Positions 34,602 through 43,504 of a stretch of DNA of 64,000 bases are shown piece after piece. The notes under the pieces are model-generated. The model was not told the origin of the DNA. It saw only the letters and a list, made by a program, of their open reading frames with translations, and made no database searches. The DNA comes from Paracoccaceae bacterium (lineage in GTDB: Bacteria > Pseudomonadota > Alphaproteobacteria > Rhodobacterales > Rhodobacteraceae), in contig JAKVCO010000002.1 in NCBI GenBank assembly GCA_022448245.1, positions 123,473 through 187,472 on the forward strand. The letters are read 5' to 3'. The position numbers were made by a program, and so were the translations under genes. Numbering within the stretch: position 1 is the stretch's first letter; every line of letters starts with the position of its first letter.

Positions 34602-36245
34602 TTGGCACGTTTCATTTTCATCACTGGCGGCGTTGTTTCATCCCTGGGCAAAGGGCTGGCGTCAGCTGCGTTGGGCGCGTTGTTGCAAGCGCGTGGGTAT
34701 TCGGTTCGGCTGCGGAAGCTGGACCCCTATTTGAACGTCGACCCCGGCACGATGTCCCCCTTCGAACATGGAGAAGTGTTCGTGACAGACGATGGCGCGG
34801 AGACGGACCTCGACCTCGGCCACTATGAGCGTTTCACCGGCGTGCATGCGCGCGGCACCGACAGCGTCTCCTCCGGGCGCATCTATTCCAACGTGCTCGA
34901 GAAAGAGCGGCGCGGCGACTACTTGGGCAAAACGATCCAGGTGATCCCGCACGTCACCAACGAAATCAAAGACTTCATCTCCATCGGTGAGGATGAGGTC
35001 GACTTCATGCTTTGCGAGATCGGCGGCACGGTGGGTGACATCGAAGGCCTGCCCTTCTTCGAGGCAATCCGCCAGTTCAGCCAGGACAAGCCGCGCGGTC
35101 AGTGCCTTTTCATGCACCTGACGCTTCTGCCCTACATCAAGGCTTCGGGGGAGCTGAAGACAAAGCCCACGCAGCACTCCGTGAAGGAGCTGCGGTCCAT
35201 CGGCCTCGCGCCCGACATCCTCGTCTGCCGCTCTGAGGGACCGATTCCCGTGAAGGAACGCGAGAAACTCGCACTGTTCTGTAACGTGCGCGCCGACAGC
35301 GTGATCGCTGCCCAAGACCTCAAGTCGATTTACGAGGCCCCGTTGGCCTATCACCGTGAGGGCCTCGATCAGGCCGTGCTCGACGCCTTCCAGATCGCTC
35401 CCGCCCCGCGCCCGGATCTCAGCCGTTGGGAAGACGTGGCCGACCGCATCTACAACCCGCAGGGCGAAGTGAAAGTCGCCATCGTGGGCAAATACACCGA
35501 GCTTGAGGACGCCTATAAGTCCATCGCCGAGGCGTTGACACATGGCGGCATGGCGAACCGCGTGAAGGTGAACGTGGAATGGGTGGATGCGGAGCTCTTT
35601 GAGCGTGAAGACCCGGCGCCGCATCTCGAAGGTTTCCACGCGATCCTTGTGCCCGGCGGATTTGGTGAGCGCGGTACCGAAGGCAAAATCAAAGCCGCGC
35701 AATTCGCGCGGGAGCGGAAGGTGCCTTATCTTGGCATTTGCCTCGGCATGCAGATGGCCGTCATCGAAGCAGCACGCAACCTCGCCGATCTGGGCGATGC
35801 GGGTTCTGAGGAGTTCGACCACGAAGCAGGCCGAAAGCGCTTCACGCCTGTCGTCTACCACCTTAAGGAATGGGTGCAGGGCAACCACAAGGTCACCCGC
35901 AAGGCTACCGACGACAAAGGCGGCACGATGCGCCTTGGCGCCTATGACGCAGTGCTCGCTGAAGGCTCCAAAGTCGCCGATGTCTACGGCACAACCTCCA
36001 TCGAGGAGCGCCACCGCCACCGCTACGAGGTCGACATCCAGTACCGCGACAAGCTGGAGGCCTGCGGGCTGACCTTCTCGGGCATGTCCCCAGACGGGCG
36101 CCTGCCGGAGATCGTCGAGGTGAAAGATCACCCTTGGTTCATCGGCGTCCAGTTCCACCCGGAACTCAAATCCAAACCCTTCGAACCGCACCCCCTCTTT
36201 AAGGACTTCGTGCGCGCCGCGAAGGACACAAGCAGACTGGTCTGA
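34602..36245 (+). CDS. pyrG: CTP synthase
   Basis: Makes CTP from UTP, ATP and glutamine. The 547-residue protein has the synthetase domain ([40 protein letters not shown]) and a class I glutamine amidotransferase domain with the nucleophile in [10 protein letters not shown] and [13 protein letters not shown] at the end. The start codon is TTG, placed 9 bases after GGGGGAG, and fits the conserved ARFIFITGG start. A string of small genes follows at once (TerB 2 bases away). Confidence 0.96.
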   Translation: MARFIFITGGVVSSLGKGLASAALGALLQARGYSVRLRKLDPYLNVDPGTMSPFEHGEVFVTDDGAETDLDLGHYERFTGVHARGTDSVSSGRIYSNVLEKERRGDYLGKTIQVIPHVTNEIKDFISIGEDEVDFMLCEIGGTVGDIEGLPFFEAIRQFSQDKPRGQCLFMHLTLLPYIKASGELKTKPTQHSVKELRSIGLAPDILVCRSEGPIPVKEREKLALFCNVRADSVIAAQDLKSIYEAPLAYHREGLDQAVLDAFQIAPAPRPDLSRWEDVADRIYNPQGEVKVAIVGKYTELEDAYKSIAEALTHGGMANRVKVNVEWVDAELFEREDPAPHLEGFHAILVPGGFGERGTEGKIKAAQFARERKVPYLGICLGMQMAVIEAARNLADLGDAGSEEFDHEAGRKRFTPVVYHLKEWVQGNHKVTRKATDDKGGTMRLGAYDAVLAEGSKVADVYGTTSIEERHRHRYEVDIQYRDKLEACGLTFSGMSPDGRLPEIVEVKDHPWFIGVQFHPELKSKPFEPHPLFKDFVRAAKDTSRLV

Positions 36246-36247
36246 TC

Positions 36248-36709
36248 ATGTTTGAGCGTCTCTTCGAACTCTTTAAGCCCGAGGTCTACGAGACACCTTT
36301 GCCCGAGGCCGACGCCGAGCACGCCTTTGGCGCGCTGATGGTGCGCGTGGCCAAGGCCGATCATGCCCTGCTTTATCAAGAGCTTGAGCGGATCGACTAC
36401 ATCCTCGCCGAGCGGAACAATCTGTCGGCGCTTGAGGCCGCGAAGTTCCGCGCCTCCTGCGAGAAGCTCGAAGAGGCGATGCCGTCGACGCGCGAGCTCT
36501 CCGAGATCCTCATGGCCGAAGTGCCTGAGACCGACCGCGAACAGATGTTCATCGCGCTTTGGGAGGTGCTTTTGGCCGACGGTCTGCGCGACAAACGCGA
36601 AGAGGTCGTCGTGGACCGCGTGGCGACCGTCCTCGGTATCGGCGCAAACCGCGCAACGACGCTTGCCGCAAACGTGCTGCCCGGCATGCCAAACAAGGAG
36701 GGCACCTAA
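36248..36709 (+). CDS. TerB-family protein 1
   Basis: A 153-residue protein with the helical TerB/TerD-associated fold: AFGALMVRVAKADHALLYQE, a loop, then MFIALWEVLLADGLRDKREE with the acidic metal-binding-like residues and RVATVLGIGANRA. TerB was named in tellurite resistance, but isolated copies like this have no shown link to tellurite. It starts 2 bases after pyrG and its stop overlaps the next start (TAATG). Confidence 0.85.
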   Translation: MFERLFELFKPEVYETPLPEADAEHAFGALMVRVAKADHALLYQELERIDYILAERNNLSALEAAKFRASCEKLEEAMPSTRELSEILMAEVPETDREQMFIALWEVLLADGLRDKREEVVVDRVATVLGIGANRATTLAANVLPGMPNKEGT

Positions 36710-37002
36710 TGCCCAAAGGATATTGGATCGCCCACGGAACCGTTCACGATCCGGAGGCCTATGAAAGCTACCGCGCTGCCAACGCCGCGCCTCTCGCTGC
36801 GTATGGCGGACGGTTCCTCGTCCGAGGCGGTGAACAAGAGGTGGCTGAAGGCGAAGCGCGACCCCGCACCGTGGTGATCGAATTCCCAACGATCGAAGCG
36901 GCGCGCGCGTGCTACGTCTCCGAGGCCTATCAGGCGGCCAAAAAGATCCGCGGCCCGGTGGCAGAGAGCGATCTCGTGATCGTTGAAGGATACGACGGGT
37001 AA
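36709..37002 (+). CDS. DUF1330 family protein
   Basis: A 97-residue small dimeric ferredoxin-like-fold protein: PKGYWIAHGTVHDPEAYESY, FLVRGGEQEVAEGEARPRTV, VIEFPTIEAARACYVSEAYQ, all conserved in DUF1330. The function is unknown. Translationally coupled to the TerB gene before it by a TAATG overlap. Confidence 0.9.
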   Translation: MPKGYWIAHGTVHDPEAYESYRAANAAPLAAYGGRFLVRGGEQEVAEGEARPRTVVIEFPTIEAARACYVSEAYQAAKKIRGPVAESDLVIVEGYDG

Positions 37003-37044
37003 AGCCGGTTTGCCCTTTGGCCCCATCGTGCATATGTGGCGGAT

Positions 37045-37485
37045 ATGTTTGCAAAGCTTCTTTCTCAACTAACCCAACCCGAGCCGAATCCCCTTGATGA
37101 CGGTGACGCGCGACTGGCACTGACGGCCCTTCTGGTGCGCGTGGCGAAATCTGACGGCTACTACGATGCGGAAGAGCGGTCACGGATCCTTTCTATCGCA
37201 ACGCAGCGCTACGGCCTGACCGGCGCCGCTGCGGACGCCTTGGTCAAAGACGCCGAAACACTCGACTCCGAGGCCCCTGATACGGTGCGCTTCACCCGCG
37301 CCATCAAAGACGCGGTCCCCTATGAAGAGCGGATGGGTGTCATCGAGGCGCTCTGGTCGATCGTGCTGGCCGACGGCGTGCGCGACGACGAAGAGAACGC
37401 GCTCTTGCGGCTCGTGGCGAACCTTTTGGGCGTCAACGATCGCGACAGCAACATCGCACGACGGGCGGCTGAAGCCTCCGGATGA
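37045..37485 (+). CDS. TerB-family protein 2
   Basis: A 146-residue paralogue of the protein at 36248-36709: ALTALLVRVAKSDGYYDAEE, ERMGVIEALWSIVLADGVRD, LVANLLGVNDRDS. The ATG at 37045 (MFAKLLSQL) aligns with the sister start MFERLFELF; a GTG three codons upstream (37036) is possible. The stop overlaps the next start by four bases (ATGA). Confidence 0.85.
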   Translation: MFAKLLSQLTQPEPNPLDDGDARLALTALLVRVAKSDGYYDAEERSRILSIATQRYGLTGAAADALVKDAETLDSEAPDTVRFTRAIKDAVPYEERMGVIEALWSIVLADGVRDDEENALLRLVANLLGVNDRDSNIARRAAEASG

Positions 37486-38174
37486 TCGCAACACTTCCGA
37501 TGTACGACCAGCCGCAGCTGCAGGCGGCCAATGATGCGCTGTGGCAGGCGATCCGTGCCGCTTTGCCTTTTGAAGCGCCCGAGGCGCTGACGCGCGGCGA
37601 TGATCTGATGGCGCTCTGGACCGATCCGGAGCTTTTGTTGGGCCATACCTGCGGGCTGATCATGGTGCGACCGCTCCATGCGCGCGTGCACTACGTGGCA
37701 TCGCCCGACTTCGGCATCGAAGGCTGCCCAGCTGGCTACTACAGCTCCGCCCTTGTTCATCGCACAGGCGAGGCGCCCACCGAGGGCGCGCGATTGGCCT
37801 ACAATGAGCCCAATTCCCAATCTGGTTTCGGCGCCGCACAAGGCTTTGGCTTTGTGCCAACGCTGGAAACGGGGGCCCATGCGCTATCTCTCGAAGCCGT
37901 CGCGCAGGGTCAGGCAGACGTCGCACTCATCGATCGCCATACGCTTAGAATCGTGGGGGTGCCCGAGGGATTGAGCGTGGGTGGAAAGACGCCCCCTACC
38001 CCAGGGACGCCGTTCGTCACGGCGCGTGAAGAATGGGTCGCGCCATTGCGGGCAGCATTGCCGTTGGCCTTCGAGGCCCTCGAAGAAACGCATCGCAATG
38101 CACTGGGGCTCACCGGAGTCTACGTGCTCGACGTCGCTGATTATCACGCCGTTCCGCAGCCCCCGACCCCTTGA
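37482..38174 (+). CDS. PhnD/SsuA-like substrate-binding-fold protein without signal peptide
   Basis: A 230-residue protein of the transferrin/PhnD type-2 periplasmic-binding fold (ATLPMYDQPQLQAANDALWQ, LLGHTCGLIMVRPL, AYNEPNSQSGFGAAQGF, AVAQGQADVALIDRHTLRIV). There is no signal peptide or lipobox, so it is apparently cytosolic, which is how these stand-alone copies usually occur. The ligand is unknown. Coupled to TerB 2 by an ATGA overlap. The ABC operon begins 76 bases later, but that transporter has its own binding protein. Confidence 0.75.
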   Translation: MIATLPMYDQPQLQAANDALWQAIRAALPFEAPEALTRGDDLMALWTDPELLLGHTCGLIMVRPLHARVHYVASPDFGIEGCPAGYYSSALVHRTGEAPTEGARLAYNEPNSQSGFGAAQGFGFVPTLETGAHALSLEAVAQGQADVALIDRHTLRIVGVPEGLSVGGKTPPTPGTPFVTAREEWVAPLRAALPLAFEALEETHRNALGLTGVYVLDVADYHAVPQPPTP

Positions 38175-38250
38175 CGCTGGGTCAATTCGTCGAATCCATT
38201 TGCGGCGACCCTGATTTCGTGGCCTATTCTGCCAAACATCGGGGACACAC

Positions 38251-39024
38251 GTGACCACAGCTGCACCGGTCATTGAAATCAAAAACCTGCATAAGGCTTA
38301 CGGCGCACTTGAAGTTCTCAAGGGCGTCGACATCAGCGCTGCGCGCGGTGACGTGATCAGCCTGATCGGCTCGTCCGGGTCCGGAAAATCCACTTTGCTG
38401 CGCTGCTGCAACCTTCTGGAAGACAGCCAGCAAGGCGACATCCTCTTCGAAGGAGAAGCCGTCAAATGGGCAGGCACCGGTTTGGGCCGTCGTCCATCGG
38501 ACAAAAAGCAGGTCCTCAAGATGCGCACCAATCTGTCGATGGTGTTCCAGCAGTTCAACCTGTGGTCCCATCTCACGATCCTCCAGAACGTTATGGAGGC
38601 CCCCGTGCAGGTGCTCGGCCGCGACAAGCGCGAAGCCGAAGATACCGCGCGCGCGCTTCTCGACAAGGTGGGCATCGGCGACAAATGTGAACGCTACCCG
38701 GCCGAGCTTTCGGGCGGTCAGCAGCAACGCGCGGCTATCGCGCGCGGCCTCGCGATGGAACCCAAGGCGCTTCTTTTCGATGAACCGACCTCTGCCCTCG
38801 ACCCCGAGCTCGAGCAGGAAGTCATCAAGGTGATCCGTGGCCTGGCCGATGAAGGCCGTACGATGATCATCGTCACCCACGACATGGCCATGGCACGCGA
38901 TGTGTCGAACCACGTGGTCTTTCTTCACCAGGGTCTCATTGAAGAGGAAGGCGATCCTGCTACCCTCTTCGGGGCCCCGAACTCCGAGCGGTTGCAGCAG
39001 TTTCTGTCTGCCGTTTCCGCCTAA
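38251..39024 (+). CDS. ABC transporter ATP-binding protein, polar amino acid type
   Basis: A 257-residue ATPase with Walker A GSSGSGKST (40-48), Q loop near residue 100, signature LSGGQQQR (153-160) and Walker B LLFDEP (174-179). It is closest to the HisP/GlnQ/OccP group. GTG start. It is first in the operon ATPase, binding protein, permease, permease, which continues into the ligase/oxidase genes. This suggests that the imported solute is what those enzymes use. Confidence 0.92.
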   Translation: MTTAAPVIEIKNLHKAYGALEVLKGVDISAARGDVISLIGSSGSGKSTLLRCCNLLEDSQQGDILFEGEAVKWAGTGLGRRPSDKKQVLKMRTNLSMVFQQFNLWSHLTILQNVMEAPVQVLGRDKREAEDTARALLDKVGIGDKCERYPAELSGGQQQRAAIARGLAMEPKALLFDEPTSALDPELEQEVIKVIRGLADEGRTMIIVTHDMAMARDVSNHVVFLHQGLIEEEGDPATLFGAPNSERLQQFLSAVSA

Positions 39025-39052
39025 CACAAGCAGCATCAACGGGAGAAAACTG

Positions 39053-39772
39053 ATGAAGCTTTTGACAACCACCACCGCGCTGGCACTCGTTGCCGGCATG
39101 GCATTTGCAGATGGCCACTCCGTCGTGCGTCTGGGCACCGAAGGCGCTTATGCACCTTGGAACTTTCTCGACGACAACGGCGAAGTTGCAGGCTTTGAGC
39201 GTGAACTGGGCGATGAGCTTTGCGCACGTGCCGAATTGACCTGCGAGTGGGTCACCAACGATTGGGACAGCATCATCCCGAACCTCGTGTCTGGCAACTA
39301 CGACGCGATCATCGCGGGCATGTCGATTACCGACGAACGTGACGAAGTTATCGACTTCACCACGAACTACACGCCGCCCGATCCCTCCAACTACATGGCG
39401 CTATCTGCTGACGTCGACATCATGGGCGCCGTTGTAGCCGCTCAGGTCAACACGATCCAGGCTGCCTTCCTCGCCGAGAAGGGTATCACCGTTCTCGAAT
39501 TCGCAACGCCCGAAGACACCGTGGCTGCTGTGAAGAACGGCGAAGCTGACGCAGTTCTGGCCGACGGCAGCTACCTTGGCCCGATCGCCGAAGCAGATGC
39601 TGATCTCGTGATCCTCGAGCAGACCGAGTCCATCGGCGGTGGCGTTGGCATGGGCATCCGCGAAAGCGACGGTGACCTGCGCGAGACGTTCAACGCGGCA
39701 ATCCAATCCATGAAGGATGACGGCTCGCTCAACGCGCTGATCACCAAGTGGGAAGTGGCTTCCACGTTCTAA
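39053..39772 (+). CDS. ABC transporter periplasmic binding protein, family 3
   Basis: A 239-residue SBP_bac_3 protein with signal peptide MKLLTTTTALALVAGMAFA. The ligand region RLGTEGAYAPWNFLDDNGEV and DWDSIIPNLVSGNYDAIIAG, then MSITDERDEVIDFT, is characteristic of polar amino acid/opine binding proteins. The ligand is not known; a cationic amine or amino acid is suggested by the downstream genes. A strong hairpin after its stop probably raises its expression above that of the permeases. Confidence 0.92.
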   Translation: MKLLTTTTALALVAGMAFADGHSVVRLGTEGAYAPWNFLDDNGEVAGFERELGDELCARAELTCEWVTNDWDSIIPNLVSGNYDAIIAGMSITDERDEVIDFTTNYTPPDPSNYMALSADVDIMGAVVAAQVNTIQAAFLAEKGITVLEFATPEDTVAAVKNGEADAVLADGSYLGPIAEADADLVILEQTESIGGGVGMGIRESDGDLRETFNAAIQSMKDDGSLNALITKWEVASTF

Positions 39773-39779
39773 GGTTTGC

Positions 39780-39803
39780 GGCGGGGCCCGAAGCGGCCCC
39801 GCC
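39780..39803 (+). promoter_or_regulatory. Intra-operon hairpin between binding protein and permease
   Basis: GGCGGGGCC-type 9-bp perfect stem (39780-39788 with 39795-39803) around CGAAGC, 7 bases after the binding-protein stop and 8 bases before the permease ATG. There is no T-run. It most likely protects the upstream mRNA and lowers permease translation, as in other ABC operons. Confidence 0.65.
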
Positions 39804-39811
39804 CTTCCCGC

Positions 39812-40675
39812 ATGTTCGAGTTCTGCTCAGATCCCGCCGCGCTCGATACGATGCGCTGGTTTGCCTGTTTCTTCACCACGGGCAAGCACCAGCTGTTCTA
39901 TTGGTCTTTCGTGACCGTCCTCGTTCTTCTCGCGATTACCGCACCCACCGCGCTGGCCTTTGGCTTTGGCGGTGCGATGGCCGCGCGGTCGCCCGTGGCG
40001 CCGCTGCGCTGGTTCGGGAAAGGCTACATCTCGGTCGTCCGGGGCGTGCCTGATATCGCCTTCTTCCTCTTCTTCGTGATCGCCCTCGATCAAGGGTTCG
40101 AGTGGCTCAGGCATCAGGCCTTCTGCCCCGACTGGACCGATGCGATCCGCCAAGGCAATGACTTCATCGTTTGTGCTGAGGCCAAAATGCCGCTTTCGAC
40201 CGCCCCGCAATGGGTACACGAGGTCTACGGCTTCTTCCTCGCTGTCCTGACTTTCGCGATCGTCTTCGGCGCCTTTGCCGCGAATGTCCTTTACGGCGCC
40301 ATGAATGCCGTCCCGCTGGGCCAGGTGGAGGCCGCTGAGGCCTATGGCATGACACCGCGCCAAGCCTTTTGGCGCATCACCGTTCCGCAAATGTGGGTCT
40401 ATGCGCTGCCGGGCCTGTCGAACCTTTGGATGGTTCTGATTAAGGCCACGCCGCTCCTCTTCCTCTTGGGCGTTGAGGATATCGTCTATTGGGCACGGGA
40501 GCTTGGCGCGACGGTGCTGCCGCGCTTCTCCGACTACCCGCACGGCGACTGGCGCCTTTACTACTTCCTCTTCCTGCTGGTCTTCTACCTCGCCTTCACG
40601 CGTGTGTCCGAGAAGGTCCTCGCGCGCATCACCGTACGGCTGAGCCGCGGCCAAGCCACGTTGGGCGCGACATGA
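39812..40675 (+). CDS. ABC transporter permease 1
   Basis: A 287-residue HisQ/HisM-type inner membrane permease with the EAA-like loop EAAEAYGMTPRQAFWRITVP (about residues 175-195) that contacts the ATPase. It has about six spans and a larger than usual periplasmic loop (QAFCPDWTDAIRQGNDFIVC) with two cysteines. The start at 39812 (MFEFCSDP) is used; the upstream in-frame codons lie in the hairpin. The stop overlaps permease 2 (ATGA). Confidence 0.9.
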   Translation: MFEFCSDPAALDTMRWFACFFTTGKHQLFYWSFVTVLVLLAITAPTALAFGFGGAMAARSPVAPLRWFGKGYISVVRGVPDIAFFLFFVIALDQGFEWLRHQAFCPDWTDAIRQGNDFIVCAEAKMPLSTAPQWVHEVYGFFLAVLTFAIVFGAFAANVLYGAMNAVPLGQVEAAEAYGMTPRQAFWRITVPQMWVYALPGLSNLWMVLIKATPLLFLLGVEDIVYWARELGATVLPRFSDYPHGDWRLYYFLFLLVFYLAFTRVSEKVLARITVRLSRGQATLGAT

Positions 40676-41475
40676 GCTGTTGGGAGACTATCCAGGCCTA
40701 TGCCTTCCGGTCGCTGGGCTACGGCGAGCGCCTGTTGCCGCGTGGGGATTTCACGCTCTGCCAGCATTTCACGCTGATCGGCTCGGGCCTCATCTGGAAT
40801 ATCTACTTCGGGCTGCTGGCTTTGATCGCGGGCTTCCTTCTCGCCAACGTGCTGGCGGTGGGCAAGGCCAGCCCGCGCGCTTGGATCGCCAAGCCAGCAG
40901 ATTGGTTCATTCTGGTCTTTCGGGGGTCCCCCCTCTTCATCCAGTTCTTCCTCGCCTACTTCATCTTTCTGGAGCTGAAGAACGCGGGCATCCTCCCCTG
41001 GCTGACATCGGCTTGGTCCGGGGCGCTCGTGGTGCTTTTCCTGAACACCGCCGCCTATTCGGGGGAGATCTTCTACGGCGCCCTGAAGTCTGTGCCCAAA
41101 GGAGAAGTCGAGGCCGCAGACGCCTACGGCATGGCCGGATGGACGCGCTTCAAACGGGTGATCTGGCCCACTCAAATGCGCCTTGCGTGGCCCGCTTACA
41201 CGAACGAGGCGATCTTCCTCTTCCACGCGACGACGCTCGTGTTTCTGTCGGGCTTCCCGGCCCAGCGCCAGCAGGGGGACGCGCTCTATTACGCCCAGTA
41301 CTTCGCGGATAAGACGTTCAATCCCTTCGTGCCCTACCCGATCCTAGCGTTCTACTTCGTGCTCGTAACGCTGGTCCTGATCTTCCTTATGGGCCTAATC
41401 AACAAGCGGCTGAACCGCCATCTGCCGCAAGCCACAAGGACCCGGGTGCGCTTCCGCCCGGTGTTGATGAGATGA
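40672..41475 (+). CDS. ABC transporter permease 2
   Basis: A 267-residue partner permease with the EAA loop EAADAYGMAGWTRFKRVIWP. It has about five or six spans (NIYFGLLALIAGFLLANVLA; LVTLVLIFLMGLINKRLNR). It is coupled on both sides by ATGA overlaps: to permease 1 and to the first glutamine-synthetase-like gene. This firmly ties the transporter to the enzymes that follow. Confidence 0.9.
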   Translation: MSCWETIQAYAFRSLGYGERLLPRGDFTLCQHFTLIGSGLIWNIYFGLLALIAGFLLANVLAVGKASPRAWIAKPADWFILVFRGSPLFIQFFLAYFIFLELKNAGILPWLTSAWSGALVVLFLNTAAYSGEIFYGALKSVPKGEVEAADAYGMAGWTRFKRVIWPTQMRLAWPAYTNEAIFLFHATTLVFLSGFPAQRQQGDALYYAQYFADKTFNPFVPYPILAFYFVLVTLVLIFLMGLINKRLNRHLPQATRTRVRFRPVLMR

Positions 41476-42755
41476 CCTCCGCCCGCATCGCCGCCGTTGA
41501 TCTGAACGGGCTTTTGCGGGGCAAACGCTTACCCACCGAAAAGCTCGGCAAACCCATCCGGATGCCGTTCTCAGCGCTCAACGTGGATGTCTTTGGCTTC
41601 GATATCGATGACAGCCCTCTCGTATTCGCAACGGGCGACGCTGACGGCACGCTTTTGCCCAGCGAGCGGGATCCGATGCCTCTGCCCTGGCTCGAGCAAT
41701 CTCCGCTGATGCAGTTGAGCCAGATGGTCCACGAAGACGGGGCGCCTTTCGCAGGCGATCCCCGCCACGCGTTGGCTCGTGTGCTTGGCGCCTTCGGGGC
41801 GAAAAGCTGGAACCCTGTCTGCGCGGTAGAGCTGGAGTTCTACCTCGTTGAGCTTGCTGGCGCTCTGGCCGCACCGGTGAACCCAACAACCGGGCGCCGC
41901 CTTGTGAACCCTCAGGTTCTTGGCCTGCGCCAGCTCGACGGTTTTGAGGCTTTCTTCAACGCTGTCGAAGAAGGTGCCGCCGCAATGGGCATCGAGGCCT
42001 CTACGATCACCTCGGAATCCGGCCTCGGCCAGTTCGAGATCACGCTCGATCCCGCCCCTGCCATGAAAGCCGCCGACGATGCACTGCTGATGAAGGAACT
42101 CATCAAGGGCATGGCGCGGAACTTCGGGATGACTGCCACGTTTCTGGCGAAACCCTTCGCGGAGGACGCCGGCAACGGGCTGCATATGCATGCCTCCGTC
42201 CTCGATGCGGAGGGCAACAACATCTTCGATGACGGCACCGACAAAGGCACCCCGGCGCTGCGCCACGCGATCGCCGGTGCCTTGCGGGCGATGCCCCTGT
42301 GCTCGGCATTCTTTGCGCCCCATGTCTCGAGCTATGCCCGCTTTGTCCAAAACGCCCATGCACCCACCACGGCGAGCTGGGGCTATGACAACCGCACCGT
42401 GGCACTGCGCGTGCCGTCCGGCCCCGGCAAAGCGCGGCGGCTGGAGCATCGCGTGGCCGGCGGGGACGTGAACCCCTATTTGCTCTTTGCCGCCGTCCTC
42501 GGCGCGGCGCTCATCGGTATCGAAGACGCGCTTGAGCCGCCTGCCGCCACTGAAGGCAACGCCTACGGTGCCTCGGCGCAGGTCATGGCCTCATCCCTCG
42601 CAGAAGCCACTGAGGCGCTTTCAGATCCGCTGCTGGCGCGCATCTTTGACCCCCTCCTTCTCGACAACTTGGCCCGCACCAAACGCCAAGACGCAGCCAA
42701 GTGCGCGCAGATGTCGGATAGCGAACTCGTTCAAGCGCTGCTCGAAACCGTTTGA
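41472..42755 (+). CDS. Glutamine-synthetase-family ligase 1 (PuuA-like)
   Basis: A 427-residue GS-fold enzyme with a short beta-grasp N-domain (AAVDLNGLLRGKRLPTEKLG) and the catalytic domain with VELEFYLVE, ITSESGLGQFEITL, GLHMHASVLD and NRTVALRVPSG with HRVAGGDVNPYL. These correspond to the metal- and ATP-binding segments of gamma-glutamyl-amine ligases. It lacks the adenylylation region of GlnA. Probably ligates glutamate to an imported amine. It is distinct from ligase 2 at 43501; two different ligases may handle two substrates or two amino groups. Confidence 0.85.
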   Translation: MTSARIAAVDLNGLLRGKRLPTEKLGKPIRMPFSALNVDVFGFDIDDSPLVFATGDADGTLLPSERDPMPLPWLEQSPLMQLSQMVHEDGAPFAGDPRHALARVLGAFGAKSWNPVCAVELEFYLVELAGALAAPVNPTTGRRLVNPQVLGLRQLDGFEAFFNAVEEGAAAMGIEASTITSESGLGQFEITLDPAPAMKAADDALLMKELIKGMARNFGMTATFLAKPFAEDAGNGLHMHASVLDAEGNNIFDDGTDKGTPALRHAIAGALRAMPLCSAFFAPHVSSYARFVQNAHAPTTASWGYDNRTVALRVPSGPGKARRLEHRVAGGDVNPYLLFAAVLGAALIGIEDALEPPAATEGNAYGASAQVMASSLAEATEALSDPLLARIFDPLLLDNLARTKRQDAAKCAQMSDSELVQALLETV

Positions 42756-42805
42756 CCCGGCGCGCGCGGAGGATCATCTTCGCGGCGCAACTCTCAAGGT
42801 GACCC

Positions 42806-43504
42806 ATGCATATCGGCATTCTACAAACCGGCTACGCCCCTGATCAGGTGGCGGAGAAGCACGGTGGGTTTTTCACTCTGTTTTCAACACTGCTCGACGG
42901 CCAGGGCCTGACATTCTCAAACTGGAATGTCGTGGACATGGAGTTCCCCGAGAGCGTGACGGCGGCGGACGGTTGGCTTCTGACAGGCTCTAAACACGGC
43001 GCCTACGAGGACCACCCTTTCATTCCGCCGCTCGAGGACTTCATCCGCGAAGTTCACGCCAAAGAGCTTCCAATGATCGGCATCTGTTTTGGCCACCAGA
43101 TCATCGCGCAGGCGCTCGGTGGCAAGGTCGAGAAATTCGACGGCGGTTGGGCCGTGGGTCACCACGAATACGATTTCGAAGACATGGGGCCGGTCGCGCT
43201 GAACGCGTGGCATCAGGACCAGGTTGTCTCGTTGCCGCCAGACGCGAAGCGCATTGCGAGCTCCGATTTCTGCGAGAACGCAGCGCTCGTCTACGGCGAC
43301 CACATCATGACGATGCAGCCCCATCCGGAGCTGCCAAACCCCGTCATTCGCACCTATCTCGACGTGCGTGGCCCGGACCCAAGCTACCCCCGCCCCCTCA
43401 TCGCCAAGGCGGAAGAGATGGCAAACGCGCCCCACGACGAGCCCCAAGTGGCTGACCTCATGGCAAACTTCCTGAAAGCGGCGCGCGCGAAGGCGGCGGT
43501 ATGA
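42806..43504 (+). CDS. Class I glutamine amidotransferase-like hydrolase
   Basis: A 232-residue GATase with catalytic Cys94 (GICFGHQI), His173 and Glu175 (QPHPEL). It has the GuaA/CarA-type fold, not the PuuD (peptidase C26) type, yet its place between two gamma-glutamyl ligases suggests it hydrolyses the gamma-glutamyl bond at the end of the pathway. Alternatively it supplies ammonia to a ligase. The stop overlaps ligase 2 (ATGA). Confidence 0.82.
   Translation: MHIGILQTGYAPDQVAEKHGGFFTLFSTLLDGQGLTFSNWNVVDMEFPESVTAADGWLLTGSKHGAYEDHPFIPPLEDFIREVHAKELPMIGICFGHQIIAQALGGKVEKFDGGWAVGHHEYDFEDMGPVALNAWHQDQVVSLPPDAKRIASSDFCENAALVYGDHIMTMQPHPELPNPVIRTYLDVRGPDPSYPRPLIAKAEEMANAPHDEPQVADLMANFLKAARAKAAV

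Noticed and set aside
34662-36191. 509-codon frame antisense to pyrG
   Set aside because: Same codon-bias shadow; pyrG is complete on the other strand.
36248-37485. Tellurite resistance operon
   Set aside because: Only TerB-fold proteins are present; no terC, terD, terZ or tehA/B.
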